Of a stretch of DNA of 64,000 nt, positions 11,930 through 24,300 are shown piece by piece. The position numbers and the translations under genes are program-made. The stretch's first letter is position 1. The number at the start of each line of letters is the position of its first letter. Source of the stretch: Apostichopus japonicus. Lineage: Eukaryota > Echinodermata > Holothuroidea > Aspidochirotida > Stichopodidae. The stretch lies in the NCBI RefSeq assembly GCF_037975245.1, contig NC_092574.1:27760713-27824712 (forward strand), given 5' to 3'. The notes below the pieces were generated by a model. That model was given only the letters and a program-made list of their open reading frames with translations, ran no database searches and was not told the origin of the DNA.

Positions 11930-13140
11930 TGATAATGCACGATGCTATTATGATCATAGACAGTGTTTCAATTTAATTATCCACCAAACTCTTCATGTTC
12001 TCTGTGCACAGGGAGAACTCTGATCATACATAGCGTTTCAGTTTAATTATCCACCAAAGTCATAATGTTCTCTTTACACAGGGAGAACTCTGATCATACA
12101 TAGTGTTTCAATTTAATTATCCAACAAACTCTTCATGTTCTCTGTACACAGGGAGAACTCTGATCATACACAATGTTTCAGTTTAATTATCCACCAAACT
12201 TTTAATGTTCTCTGTACACAGGGAGAACGATCATACATAGTGTTTCAGTTTAATTATCCACCAAAGTCATAATGTTCTCTTTACACAGGGAGAACTCTGA
12301 TCATACATAGTGTTTCAATTTAATTATCCAACAAACTCTTCATGTTCTCTGTACACAGGGAGAACTCTGATCATACACAATGTTTCAGTTTAATTATCCA
12401 CCAAACTTTTAATGTTCTCTGTACACAGGGAGAACGATCATACATAGTGTTTCAGTTTAATTATCCACCAAAGTCATAATGTTCTCTTTACACAGGGAGA
12501 ACTCTGATCATACATAGTGTTTCAATTTAATTATCCAACAAACTCTTCATGTTCTCTGTACACAGGGAGAACTCTGATCATACACAATGTTTCAGTTTAA
12601 TTATCCACCAAACTTTTAATGTTTTCTGTACACAGGGAGAACGATCATACATAGTGTTTCAGTTTAATTATCCACCAAAGTCATAATGTTCTCTTTACAC
12701 AGGGAGAACTCTGATCATACATAGTGTTTCAATTTAATTATCCAACAAACTCTTCATGTTCTCTGTACACAGGGAGAACTCTGATCATACACAATGTTTC
12801 AGTTTAATTATCCACCACACTCTTAATGTTCTCTTTACACAGGGAGAACTCTGATCATACACAATGTTTCAGTATAATTATCCACCAAACTCTTAGTGTT
12901 CTCTGTACACAGGGAGAACTCTGATCATACATAGCGTTTCAGTTTAATTATCCACCAAAGTCATAATGTTCTCTGTACACAGGGAGAACGATCAAACACA
13001 GTGTTTCACTTTAATTATCCAACAAACTCTTAATGTTCTCTTTACACAGGGAGAACTCTGATCATACACAGTGTTTCAATTTAATTATTCACCAAATTCT
13101 TAATATTCTTTGCACACAGGGAGAACTGTGATCATACACT
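11930..13140. repeat. About 70-bp minisatellite with 207-bp trimer period
   Basis: The unit contains GATCATACATAGTG, TTTAATTATCCACCAA and a TGTTCTCT.TACACAGGGAGAA segment. CATAATG markers at 12061, 12268, 12475 and 12682 are 207 apart, so three unit variants repeat as a block. A single related stretch (AATTTAATTATCCAACA near 11800) lies between the array and exon D and may be its seed. On the transcribed strand each unit carries TTCTCCCTGTGTACAG, an acceptor-like motif. Confidence 0.94.
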
Positions 13141-13262
13141 GTTCAATTTTAGAAAAATAATTATTCAATCTAGGAGATATCACAGATTTAAAGTTTCTTC
13201 ACATGCAGGGTGAAACTTTTATCAAGTCTGAATATGACATCTTACACAGTCATCATCCAAAC

Positions 13263-16200
13263 AGTTGGCATACCATTACCAATTTCCCAGCTACAGTAGA
13301 GAAACCATCCATGCAGCTGGTATGCCATGACTAATTTCCCAGCTACAGTAGAGAAACCATCCATGCAGCTGGTATACCATGACTAAGTTCCTAGCTACAG
13401 TAGAGAAACCATCTATGCAGCTGGTATGCCATGACTAATTTCCTAGCTACAGTAGAGAACCATCCATGCAGCTATGCCATGACTTATTTCCTAGCTACAG
13501 TAGAGAAACCATCCATGCAGCTGCTATGCCATGACTAATTTCCTAGCTACAGTAGAGAACCATCCATGCAGCTGCTATGCCATGACTTATTTCCTAGCTA
13601 CAGTAGAAAAACCATCCATGCAGCTGCTATGCCATGACTAATTTCCTAGCTACAGTAGAGAACCATCCATGCAGCTATGCCATGACTTATTTCCTAGCTA
13701 CAGTAGAGAAACCATCCATGCAGCTCGTATGCCATGACTTATTTCCTAGCTACAGTAGAGAAACCATCCATGCAGCTGGTATGCCATGACTAATTTCCTA
13801 GCTACAGTAGAGAACCATCCATGCAGCTGCTATGCCATGACTTATTTCCTAGCTACAGTAGAGAAACCATCCATGCAGCTCGTATGCCATGACTTATTTC
13901 CTAGCTACAGTAGAGAAACCATCCATGCAGCTGCTATGCCATGACTAATTTCCTAGCTACAGTAGAGAACCATCCATGCAGCTGCTATGCCATGACTTAT
14001 TTCCTAGCTACAGTAGAGAAACCATCCATGCAGCTGGTATGCCGTGACTTATTTCCTAGCTACAGTAGGGAAACCATCCATGCAGCTGCTATGCCATGAC
14101 TAATTTCCTAGCTACAGTAGAGAACCATCCATGCAGCTGCTATGCCATGACTTATTTCCTAGCTACAGTAGAGAAACCATCCATGCAGCTGGTATGCCAT
14201 GACTTATTTCCTAGCTACAGTAGGGAAGCCATCCATGCAGCTGCTATGCCATGACTTATTTCCTAGCTACAGTAGAGAACCATCCATGCAGCTGCTATGC
14301 CATGACTTATTTCCTAGCTACAGTAGAGAAACCATCCATGCAGCTGGTATGCTATGACTTATTTCCTAGCTACAGTAGGGAAGCCATCCATGCAGCTGAT
14401 ATGCCATGACTTATTTCATAGCTACAGTAGAGAACCATTCATGCAGCTGGTATGCCATGACTTATTTCCTAGCTACAGTAGAGAAACCATCCATGCAGCT
14501 GGTATGCCATGACTTATTTCCTAGCTACAGTAGAGAAACTATCCATGCAGCTGGTATGCCATGACTAATTTCCTAGCTACAGTAGAGAACCATCCATGCA
14601 GCTGCTATGCCATGACTTATTTCCTAGCTACAGTAGAGAAACCATCCATGCAGCTCGTATGCCATGACTTATTTCCTAGCTACAGTAGAGAAACCATCCA
14701 TGCAGCTGCTATGCCATGACTAATTTCCTAGCTACAGTAGAGAACCATCCATGCAGCTGCTATGCCATGACTTATTTCCTAGCTACAGTAGAGAAACCAT
14801 CCATGCAGCTGGTATGCCGTGACTTATTTCCTAGCTACAGTAGGGAAACCATCCATGCAGCTGCTATGCCATGACTAATTTCCTAGCTACAGTAGAGAAC
14901 CATCCATGCAGCTGCTATGCCATGACTTATTTCCTAGCTACAGTAGAGAAACCATCCATGCAGCTGGTATGCCATGACTTATTTCCTAGCTACAGTAGGG
15001 AAGCCATCCATGCAGCTGCTATGCCATGACTTATTTCCTAGCTACAGTAGAGAACCATCCATGCAGCTGCTATGCCATGACTTATTTCCTAGCTACAGTA
15101 GAGAAACCATCCATGCAGCTGGTATGCTATGACTTATTTCCTAGCTACAGTAGGGAAGCCATCCATGCAGCTGATATGCCATGACTTATTTCATAGCTAC
15201 AGTAGAGAACCATTCATGCAGCTGGTATGCCATGACTTATTTCCTAGCTACAGTAGAGAAACCATCCATGCAGCTGGTATGCCATGACTTATTTCCTAGC
15301 TACAGTAGAGAAACTATCCATGCAGTTGGTATGCCATGACTAATTTCCTAGCTACAGTAGGGAAGCCATCCATGCAGCTGGTATACCATGACTAAGTTCC
15401 TAGCTACAGTAGGGAAGCCATCCATGCAGCTGGTATGCTATGACTAATATCCCAGCTACAGTAGAGAAACCATCCATGCAGCTGGTATGCCATGACTTAT
15501 TTCCTAGCTACAGTAGAGAAACCATCCATGCAGCTGGTATGCCATGACTAATTTCCTAGCTACAGTAGGAAAGCCATCCATGCAGCTGGTATGCCATGAC
15601 TAAGTTCCTAGCTACAGTAGGGAAGCCATCCATGCAGCTGCTATGCCATGATTAATTTCCCAGCTACAGTAGAGAAACCATTCATGCAGCTGCTATGCCA
15701 TGACTTATTTCCTAGCTACAGTAAAGAAACCATCCATGCAGCTGGTATGCCATGACTTATTTCCTAGCTACAGTAGGGAAGCCATCCATGCAGCTGGTAT
15801 GCCATGACTAAATTCCTAGCTACAGTAGGGAAGCCATCCATGCAGCTGGTATGCCATGACTAAATTCCCAGCTACAGTAGGGAAGTCACCCATGCAGCTG
15901 GTATGCCATGACTAATGTCCCAGCTACAGTAGGGAAGCCATCCATGCAGCTGGTATGCCATGACTAATTTCCTAGCTACAGTAGGGAAGCCATCCATGCA
16001 GCTGCTATGCCATGACTTATTTCCTAGCTACAGTAGAGAAACCATTCATGCAGATGCTATGCCATGACTTATTTCCTAGCTACAGTAGAGAAACCATCCA
16101 TGCAGCTGGTATGCCATGACTTATTTCCTAGCTACAGTAGGGAAGCCATCCATGCAGCTGGTATGCCATGACTAAATTCCTAGCTACAATAGGGAAGCCA

Positions 16201-16690
16201 TCCATGCAGCTGGTATGCCATTACTAAATTCCCAGCTACAGTAGGGAAGTCACCCATGCAGCTGGTATGCCATGACTAATGTCCCAGCTACAGTAGGGAA
16301 GCCATCCATGCAGCTGGTATGCCATGACTAATTTCCTAGCTACAGTAGGGAAGATATCCATGCAGCTGGTATGACATCACTAATGTCCCAGCTACAGTAG
16401 GGAAGTCACCCATGCAGCTGGTTTGCCATGACTAATGTCCCAGCTACAGTAGGGAAGCCATCCATGCAGCTGGTATGCCATGACTAAATTCCCAGCTACA
16501 GTAGGGAAGTCACCCATGCAGCTGGTATGCCATGACTAATGTCCCAGCTACAGTAGGGAAGCCATCCATGCAGCTGGTATGCCATGACTAATTTCCTAGC
16601 TACAGTAGGGAAGATATCCATGCAGCTGGTATGACATCACTAATGTCCCAGCTACAGTAGGGAAGTCACCCATGCAGCTGGTTTGCCATG
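13263..16690. repeat. About 52-bp minisatellite, about 66 copies, with higher-order structure
   Basis: The unit is GCTGGTATGCCATGACT, then AATTTCCTAGCTACAGTAG and AGAAACCATCCATGCA. Rare variants recur in blocks; for example GGTATGCTATG at 14345 and 15121 are 776 apart, about 15 units. The array becomes more divergent towards 16690. At 3.4 kb it is the largest array in the window, within PRCP-like intron C-D. Confidence 0.97.
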
Positions 16691-16778
16691 ACATGCTACA
16701 GTAAGCAAACGATCCATGTTGCTGTTATGAATGCCTCTTTTTTTCATGCTATAGTATGGTAACCCACATGGTGCAACA

Positions 16779-16915
16779 GTAGGATGTCCATCCATGTGGC
16801 TGGTACAGTATACCATTATTAGTTTCCCTGTAATAGTAGGATGTCCATCCATGTGGCTGGTACAGTATACCATTATTAGTTTCCCTGTAATAGTAGGATG
16901 TCCATCCATGTGGCA
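16779..16915. repeat. 57-bp tandem repeat, about 2.4 copies
   Basis: AGTAGGATGTCCATCCATGT recurs at about 57-base spacing immediately after the 52-bp array; it shares only CCATCCATG with that unit. Confidence 0.85.
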
Positions 16916-17039
16916 GCACAATAGTAATTTGGAAGCTTACCCTGGCTGAAGTTCATACTGAGTCATTCCTTGTCAAATCATGGATGGCTGTGGCTAGACC
17001 CTCTCCAAATATTATGAAAGTTATCTTATGATAGGAACA

Positions 17040-17470
17040 CCATGAAATAACACATTTGTCGCCACTGTGGCAATTTGAGGTCTGATTTCTCAGCAATGAA
17101 ACATCCTACCTTGATATTACAGAAGATTATGGACTCTATCCGATAGAATGGAAAGAATGGGAATTCAAAGTATTTCTATGGGATAGAGCCCATTGCTTCT
17201 GTATTAGATAGGTAGTAGAATGGTTAATTGCTGAGATATCAAACCTCAAAAATCAAGAAAATGCCATCGTAGGGACAATTTGTGGGATTTCAAAGTGTGA
17301 TAAATTGGCCAATTTTGAAGCAATGCAACTAAAATTTTCAGAATATGCTTATTCATGGTGTTCCAGGCTTACAAAGAATTTGGTAAGTTTGAAAGAGGTC
17401 GAAACACAACATACTCCAAAATTTGGGGATTTGATATGGAATGACGTAATGCATGTAACTTAGCCGACAT
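17040..17470. repeat. Dispersed repeat, related (inverted) to 41170-41460
   Basis: Shared segments include TTTCTCAGCAAT, AAACATCCTAC, TTTCAAAGTGTGATAAAT and CCAAAATTTGG, in opposite order and strand at 41170-41460. Both copies are non-coding. Confidence 0.65.
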
Positions 17471-18224
17471 TTGACCCCAGCTAAAACAGCAAGGAAATTT
17501 TACTACATATGGGAAAGTCAAATTTGCCTAAATTTCACATCTTCATTCAGACCTGACAGAGTTATTAGTGTTTGAGGTATGTTAAAACTTGTTGGAATAG
17601 GGCAGGGGTAACAATAAATATAGGCCAGTAAACAGGAGCAGGTCACAGTTTGTAATAAGGAATGGGAATTACACATTGTTTGAACACACCAAAAATAGAA
17701 TTTTAACGCTGGCTAAATCATTAGGCCTAGTCTATCTAATGCCACATTCGTCTAAAATGGCTGAAGGTAGTAACAAACGGTAACCCCCAATGATAAGGGG
17801 CCAGAGAAAAAACAAAACAAGTTATTTAACTTCTGGTTTAGGGGCAACCAGAGGGGAACGAACAGGACTCACAGTCAAAGGCCAATGAGAAGAACACAAG
17901 AGAGTTCAGAAAGAAGTGGCTAAAGTTTGGGGCCCATTTTTTTCACTGATAGTACTTTTAAAAATCAGTGAAAATGATTCTAAAACTCTCATCGAGTGGT
18001 TCCAACAACAGCTCATATGGCACCAGAAAGCACAATTTTTCTTCAGAGGAAAATTCATTACATAATCCCTTTATAAGCATACCTGAAAAGAGGAAAATGA
18101 AAGCACCATTTTACATCTAAGCTCCCTTCCAAAAGAAAAATTTTCAAAGGGGAGGGGGCACCCAGGACGGCGGTGAGTCAAATGTTCAGATATTAGCCAT
18201 TTTGACTCAATGGGAAATTTCTTA
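17471..18224. other. Unassigned intron sequence
   Basis: PRCP-like intron C-D. I see no coding segment or repeat I can name. Confidence 0.5.
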
Positions 18225-18690
18225 AGGGAAACACTGGTGATGACCCCATACGACCTTTGACCTACACCCAAAACACTAAGGTTCTTGTACGCACAATATG
18301 AGCCCCAATAAAGTTCCTATTTGGAGATACTGTGTTTACATATATTTCAAGGTTTGATCCCTGGTGACCATAAATGAATTCTCACCTACACCAAATTGTG
18401 TAAAAGATTTACACCACAGAATGTTGTCCTTTTGTTTTTGAGATTTTCACATTTTGCCTTCTGCTGACCCCAAATGACCTTTGACCTTCACCCAAAGCAA
18501 TAGGGTTCTTGTCCTAATAATAATGGGGAACCACTTGCCACATATGAAAACTGCAGAGGGTTACCTATCTTGAGATATCATGTTTACGAACTAGGGCATC
18601 ACATACACACCCACGCGCGAACACACATACAACTTGACTGCATGAGTTACTTGCCTGCCTAAGGCAGGTAACCAACCAGAAACGAAAAAC
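18225..18690. repeat. Dispersed DR1-bearing repeat copy
   Basis: Perfect TGACCTTTGACCT at 18475-18487 and a one-mismatch copy at 18251. It shows the usual order CAATAGGGTTCTTGT, CTTGAGATATCATG, CACACA tract, and a terminal imperfect palindrome TTACTTGCCTGCC/TAAGGCAGGTAA near 18648-18671. Confidence 0.8.
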
Positions 18691-18847
18691 GTTTCGTGAT
18701 TACGATGCCTAAACATATTCATAGTGTGTGGTAAGCAATACATGTTAATATACATGAACTTGGGCACACCAAAATGAAGAGGATTATCTTTTGACTAATG
18801 CAGCAAGGTATAAAGGTATAAGGAATCAGTTATCATGTTGACAAGGT

Positions 18848-19148
18848 TACATCTCTATGTTCCGATGTCTCTATGCTCCAACGTCTCTATGTTCCGACAA
18901 CTTTTTTTTGACCAAAATTTTGACCAACAAGTTTCGGACCAAAATTTTTTCGGACCAAATTTGTGGGTCCAAAAAAATTGATTCCACAAAATAAATTGGG
19001 TCCCAAAAAATTTGGGTCCAAAAGAATTGGGGTCCAAAAAAGTTAAGTCCCCCCCGCAAAAAATTGGGTCCCAAAAAATTTTGGTAAAAAAAAATTGTCG
19101 CAACAAAGAGACGTCGGAACATAGAGACATTGGAACATAGGGATGTCA
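18848..19148. mobile_element. Foldback MITE of about 300 bp with motif-repeat ends
   Basis: The left end repeats TCTCTATG(T/C)TCC(G/A)A three times (18851-18899); the right end (19097-19147) carries the reverse complement of the same triple repeat. Ends pair over about 50 bases with mismatches. The interior is T/A-rich, repeats GG(A/T)CCAAA motifs and has no real coding frame. Target duplication is not clear. It lies in PRCP-like intron C-D. Confidence 0.75.
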
Positions 19149-19965
19149 CCATTGACAAAGCATCAAACACTTCATTCACTGGTAAAGATTTTACAGCATA
19201 GAGTTTTTATTCCAAATCTCAGATCAGCTTCTCTGGACTCATCATAGCAACATTATCTTGACTTCTTGAGGCTTAGAAACTAAACACCGTTCTTGAAGAT
19301 AACAACCACCCCTGCTATATGTAGCTACTAATAGTGCACTAATTCCTCATAGTGGATGGTTGAGATTTACTTATACTGCTAGCCCTCTTAATGCCAATAG
19401 AGCTGATGTGTATCCTAGTGCTTGTCACGCTAGCCGTACAGGCCTATGAAAACCTGTACAGGATATGTGTAGCTAACAGGGCATGTGCATCTCTCGATAG
19501 TGGCAAGATGACATCCCCTGAAGGAGAGGAAGAAATTTCCCAGAAACCCAAACTACTGGACTGTGGACAATCCTCCTTAGTTGGAATGAGGAGGGTCCTT
19601 GATGCTAATTTTGCAAAACTGGTACCCTCACAAAGACATAGGTGAATAGACAGTGGCAAAACTAAGGATCCCAAAGGATACTGATCCAATCTTCGTGCTG
19701 AAAGATGCGTCCAGTACAATCCTTTGTTGATCCTTAAATGGGTTCAAAAGTGAAAAATTCCAAAAGGTAATCAAAGGTGGAAAAACTAAGCTAATTGTGT
19801 GTTTCTTAAAAATTGAATGGGTAGAATGAGGAGGGGGGTAGACCGGAATGGGCGGTCACCTGTCGAGGCCATTACCAGTTGCAGTACATATTGTACAGCA
19901 AGAGTGCAGTTGTTTTGAGGAGACAGGTAAGTGAGGAAGTGAAGTAAATCTAGTGCATCCCTACA
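19149..19965. other. Unassigned intron sequence
   Basis: Contains two overlapping opposite-strand open frames near 19391-19719, neither resembling a known protein. Confidence 0.45.
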
Positions 19966-19969
19966 CTAA

Positions 19970-20709
19970 TACCCACCCACATGATTGGTATATCATGACT
20001 TACCCTGCTCACTGATACCCACCCACATGATTGGTATATCATGACTTACCCTGCTCACTGATACCCACCCACATGATTTGTATATCATGACTTACCCTGC
20101 TCACTGATACCCACCCACATGATTGGTATATCATGACTTACCCTGCTCACTGATACCCACCCACATGATTGGTATATCATGACTTACCCTGCTCACTGAT
20201 ACCCACCCACATGATTGGTATATCATGACTTACCCTGCTCACTGATACCCACCCACATGATTGGTATATCATGACTTACCCTGCTCACTGATACCCACCC
20301 ACATGATTGGTATATCATGACTTACCCTGCTCACTGATACCCACCCACATGATTGGTATATCATGAGTTACCCTGCTCACTGATACCCACCCACATGATT
20401 GGTATATCATGACTTACCCTGCTCACTGATACCCACCCACATGATTGGTATATCATGACTTACAGTACCCTGCTCACTGATACCCACCCACATGATTGGT
20501 ATATCATGACTTACAGTACCCTGCTCACTGATACCCACCCACATGATTGGTATATCATGACTTACCCTGCTCACTGATACCCACCCATATGATTGGTATA
20601 TCATGACTTACCCTGCTCACTGATACCCACCCACATGATTGGTATATCATGACTTACCCTGCTCACTGATACCCACCCACATGATTGGTATATCATGACT
20701 TACCCTGCT
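19970..20709. repeat. 46-bp minisatellite whose unit contains the PRCP exon C splice donor, 16 copies
   Basis: TACCCTGCT recurs at 20001, 20047, 20093 and so on at 46-base steps (two steps of 51 at 20466 and 20517) up to the true exon edge at 20701. On the transcribed strand each unit reads AGCAGG|GTAAGTCATGAT, identical to the last six exon bases plus donor. Of 15 copies besides the real one, 12 keep GG|GTAAGT; two have a 5-base insertion at the junction and one (near 20369) has GTAACT. Confidence 0.97.
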
Positions 20710-20882
20710 ATGACGTTTGGATACTTCATTCTCATCCACGCAGCTAGCATTCCTCCATAAGATCCTCCAAATGCTATCACAGGGCTGTGTGCCAGGCTAG
20801 GTTCTTCCTTGATAGCTCCAATCAGATATGCATAATCTGCTAATGCTTGTTCAGATGATAAGTATTTTAAATGCATCAGATC
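20704..20882 (-). CDS. PRCP: PRCP-like exon C (catalytic serine)
   Basis: The exon begins DLMHLKYLSSEQALADYAYL and ends with AFGGSYGGMLAAW and MRMKYPNVIAG. GGSYGG carries the nucleophilic serine of the alpha/beta-hydrolase fold. It has 179 bases, phase 0 in and phase 2 out (GG|GTAAGT). Failure to splice would give an immediate stop, since the codon after GCA GGG is TAA. The donor itself is the first unit of the 46-bp tandem array that fills the next 740 bases of intron. Confidence 0.96.
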
Positions 20883-21322
20883 CTTCAAGAAGGGAACAAA
20901 ACACATTAAAGTCAAATTCAAGTCAGTGAAATTCAAGCCTTACACATAATATATCCTAAGTGTAGCTTCATGAAGAGATCAGCTACTGACTGAGACACCC
21001 AACACTTAATAGTAAATACTGAAAGATTTTTCTTAGAATTCCCAACAAACAACATACATTAATGCTTCACCCTCAAATCATTCAACCTAGACTAGAGGTG
21101 GATCTCGGAGTATCAACTCAACCTTCAAAACAGACAGTTGTGAAAAATTAAATTCACTGCTTTGTCGAGAAGTGTGCCATGGCTTGCAGTGTTAATTGAC
21201 GACTGACCAACTAGCTAGATCCACCTGCATGGAGGCAAGGCTTACATTTGATTAATATCTGTTTAGTAGATAATTTGCTCAATTCCACTTAACTACCTGA
21301 CTAATGTACAGCAAGTGAGTTA

Positions 21323-24300
21323 GTGGCCATCAGCTGAAGGTCGAAATTCGCTTGTTTCGTTCCAGCAACTGCGGGTCTAAAATTTCTCTACAGCATTGAA
21401 TACATAAATTAACTAAGATTAATGATCCAAAAGTTCTCCATGTACTTTCCTGCAGTTTTTTTGCAATTCCGCTCGAAAGATCGAACTATATTTTTTATTG
21501 CGTATGTTAAGAAACCTGCCGTTTTACGTTCAAAAGTTGTGCGCCAGTTAGATATCTGTACCATGTGATATGAATTGTCCAATGAGCCATGAGTTCTGTG
21601 TGCAATCTATGTAGAAAACAACAAACATGGCGGCTCCCACGGGCGCTAGTCAGTCTCCGACACACGGAAATCTACAGTGCTCAGTGCACATTGAATCTGT
21701 AAAATTTGAAGCAGTCAAGGCACTGACGAATAAACGATGGACTAAAGTTACTTCCTGCGCTAAAGATTGGCTTAATCTCAGCGGCGGAGTTAGTGATATC
21801 GCCGTACTACTGATTACTCCATGGCCTACTACGATCAAGCGTGTGTTCAACAGCATAGTATGATGGGGTTCCACGATAAGTGTTACAGGCGGTTCATTGA
21901 TAGCAAGCACATTGCTGCAAGAAAACGGACAGTTCCAGAGGAGACCCCATATGATTTTAAACGAAGAATTGACGGAAAAGATCGAGGAAACCAAGCAGAA
22001 GCTCTGGTGTATTGCCTGTTCAATTTATTATATGTGGGAAAAGAAACAATACATTACTCGGCGTTGCAAACGGGTGCAGGACAAGCTGCAGCAGGCAGAG
22101 ACTTTCGATGGAGGTAAGCCTAAGCATACTACACGACTCTACTTGTACTTCTGTGGCATAGTTGAAGTGTTAAGAGAAGTTGCATAATGCAAGATCAGTA
22201 GCTCTTGAGGGATAGAATCTAAGTCAAAGGGCACGGTCTTGGACCTGAACATAATATAATTAGTGGCATGGTCATCTGATTTGTTTTGTTATAAGGTGGT
22301 AGGAACAGAAATTTGTTTCAAATTCTCCATCTGGGGCACTAGCCTAAGTGTTAAATACAGGCTTCATAGTTTTCTTACTGTGGCCCTTTATTTGAATGAT
22401 AGAGATATTATATTAGTTAGAAAAATAAGTGTAACAAAGGTGCAATAAGGTTAGGTTTGCAAGGTCTTATGGTCAGCCTGTCTAGCTTTAACAAAATGAA
22501 CAAGTATCTGTCTCCTTTATGATTAGTAACAGATATAATCTACCATTGTATAATTTAAACCATAACATTAAGAGATAATGTACTGTACTGTTAAAAAAAG
22601 CCTGTTTTAATTCTTTTTTGCATGACACTGGTTTGCAAAATTTGAATGTGTCTTTGTTTGTCCATAGAAGATGAGCAGATCACATGGTATATAAATAAAA
22701 TTGTCTTAGTTCTTATTTGTTCAAACTTACATTTTGATCAACAGAAAATGCAAAACAATTTGCTTTTTTTATTTCATTTTATTAAAGTATTGCTTCGACA
22801 AGCAGCAGAGCGGAAAAAAGATGAGCCCAGATTTTATGAATATTAGAGGAAAAGACCGTGTTGCCATTGAAGTGAGGTACCACTCTCTATGTTGAAGAAA
22901 CTAGATACAATTCTTGACAAGGAAGACATACAGATCTTGAAAGGTAAAGTACTCTCTTTAATGTGTGGTTCATTGAGTGTTCAGGGGTGGATCTAGGACT
23001 TTTGGAATATGGGGGTCCTCCCCAAAGGAAAATTAAAAAATTCTCTAAACGCTTTGAGATGCAATATCAGGTTAATCTTTCCATTGAAATTATTAAAGTA
23101 ATTTGCAACATATTTCTAGCTGAATTGTGATTATATTGGTACCCCATCATAAAATGTGAGACTCAAAAATATCCAATTTCATGGTACAAGGTGTTCTGTT
23201 CATCTCCTCCTCAGAGCAGAGTTTACCACCAACAAAAGATGCTCTGGTCCAGCATGTTAAGCACTGCACCAACCCGGCTGCTATTCACAGTAGGGCATTG
23301 CAGCAAAGGATTGATGCACTCTCACCAGAGGGACATGGATGGAAACTTGAAAATGATGACCTTATAATCACTTGGATGACGAAGCCACCTGACCCAGATG
23401 TTTTGCTTCAGTGTGTCAGCAGTAGCTGTAGAGTCGGCAAATGTCTTAAAAGAAGATGTTCCTGAATGAATGCACAACTACTGTGTACAGACCTATGTAA
23501 ATATAGAAATTGCAGCAACTTCCAAGAAGATGTTGAGATTGTTGATGCAGGGGAAGATGATTTGGAGGATGAACTGTGATGGTGTTAAATCTTGATATCT
23601 TAGTCTGAAATTTTAATCAAGTTTGAAGTTTGTGAAGAGGGTTAACTTTTTCAAAGTCATGTTGTCATTGTTTTGTTCCCCAGGGTTTAAAGGAACCAGA
23701 AAACATGATCTTATTCATATATTCATTTTAGCTATTAGTAGTTTTATGTAGATTACCCTACCTACCAGACACCTTATGATAAATATCCACATTTTCTTCA
23801 AATCACACTTTTTTTGCTGAGAGGGGAGGGGGGAGGAGGGTGTTATGGGCATGCTTTACCTCTTGCATATTCACAACTACATTTACTGAAGACGATGACG
23901 CAAATACCGCGTCCTGAAACCAGTCAGAGGTTTATATACTGTTGTTGGGGAACCATCGCCCCTGACCCTGTTCCAATATCACGGTTCTTTATTGTTTTGC
24001 CGTAAAATTTCGTTACCTGTTTTGTTCATATTGTTAACACGTTTTGTGCATCTGTTCAAGTTTTGACTGAAGGATATTCAAGTCTTTAGTGACTTTTATT
24101 TCATCTAATTATCTTCACCTCTACTACGGAACATGACTTTCCCATTTCCATACCATATCTGACTTCCATGCAGTGAATTGAAGTGGATCCTGTTATAACT
24201 AGTACAACTGTCCTTGGATGAACTTTTAATCACTTATTAATTCCTCGCCGCGCCTTTTGATGAAGAACCTGTATCTTGAATCATCGCAAAGGCCCAGCTC

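Noticed and set aside
12000-16690. CRISPR-like arrays
   Set aside because: The repeats are contiguous with no unique spacers, in a eukaryotic intron; they are minisatellites.
19391-19719. Possible small secreted protein (MPIELMCILVLVTLAVQA) and an overlapping opposite frame
   Set aside because: No homology, no splice or promoter support, and overlapping frames on both strands suggest chance.
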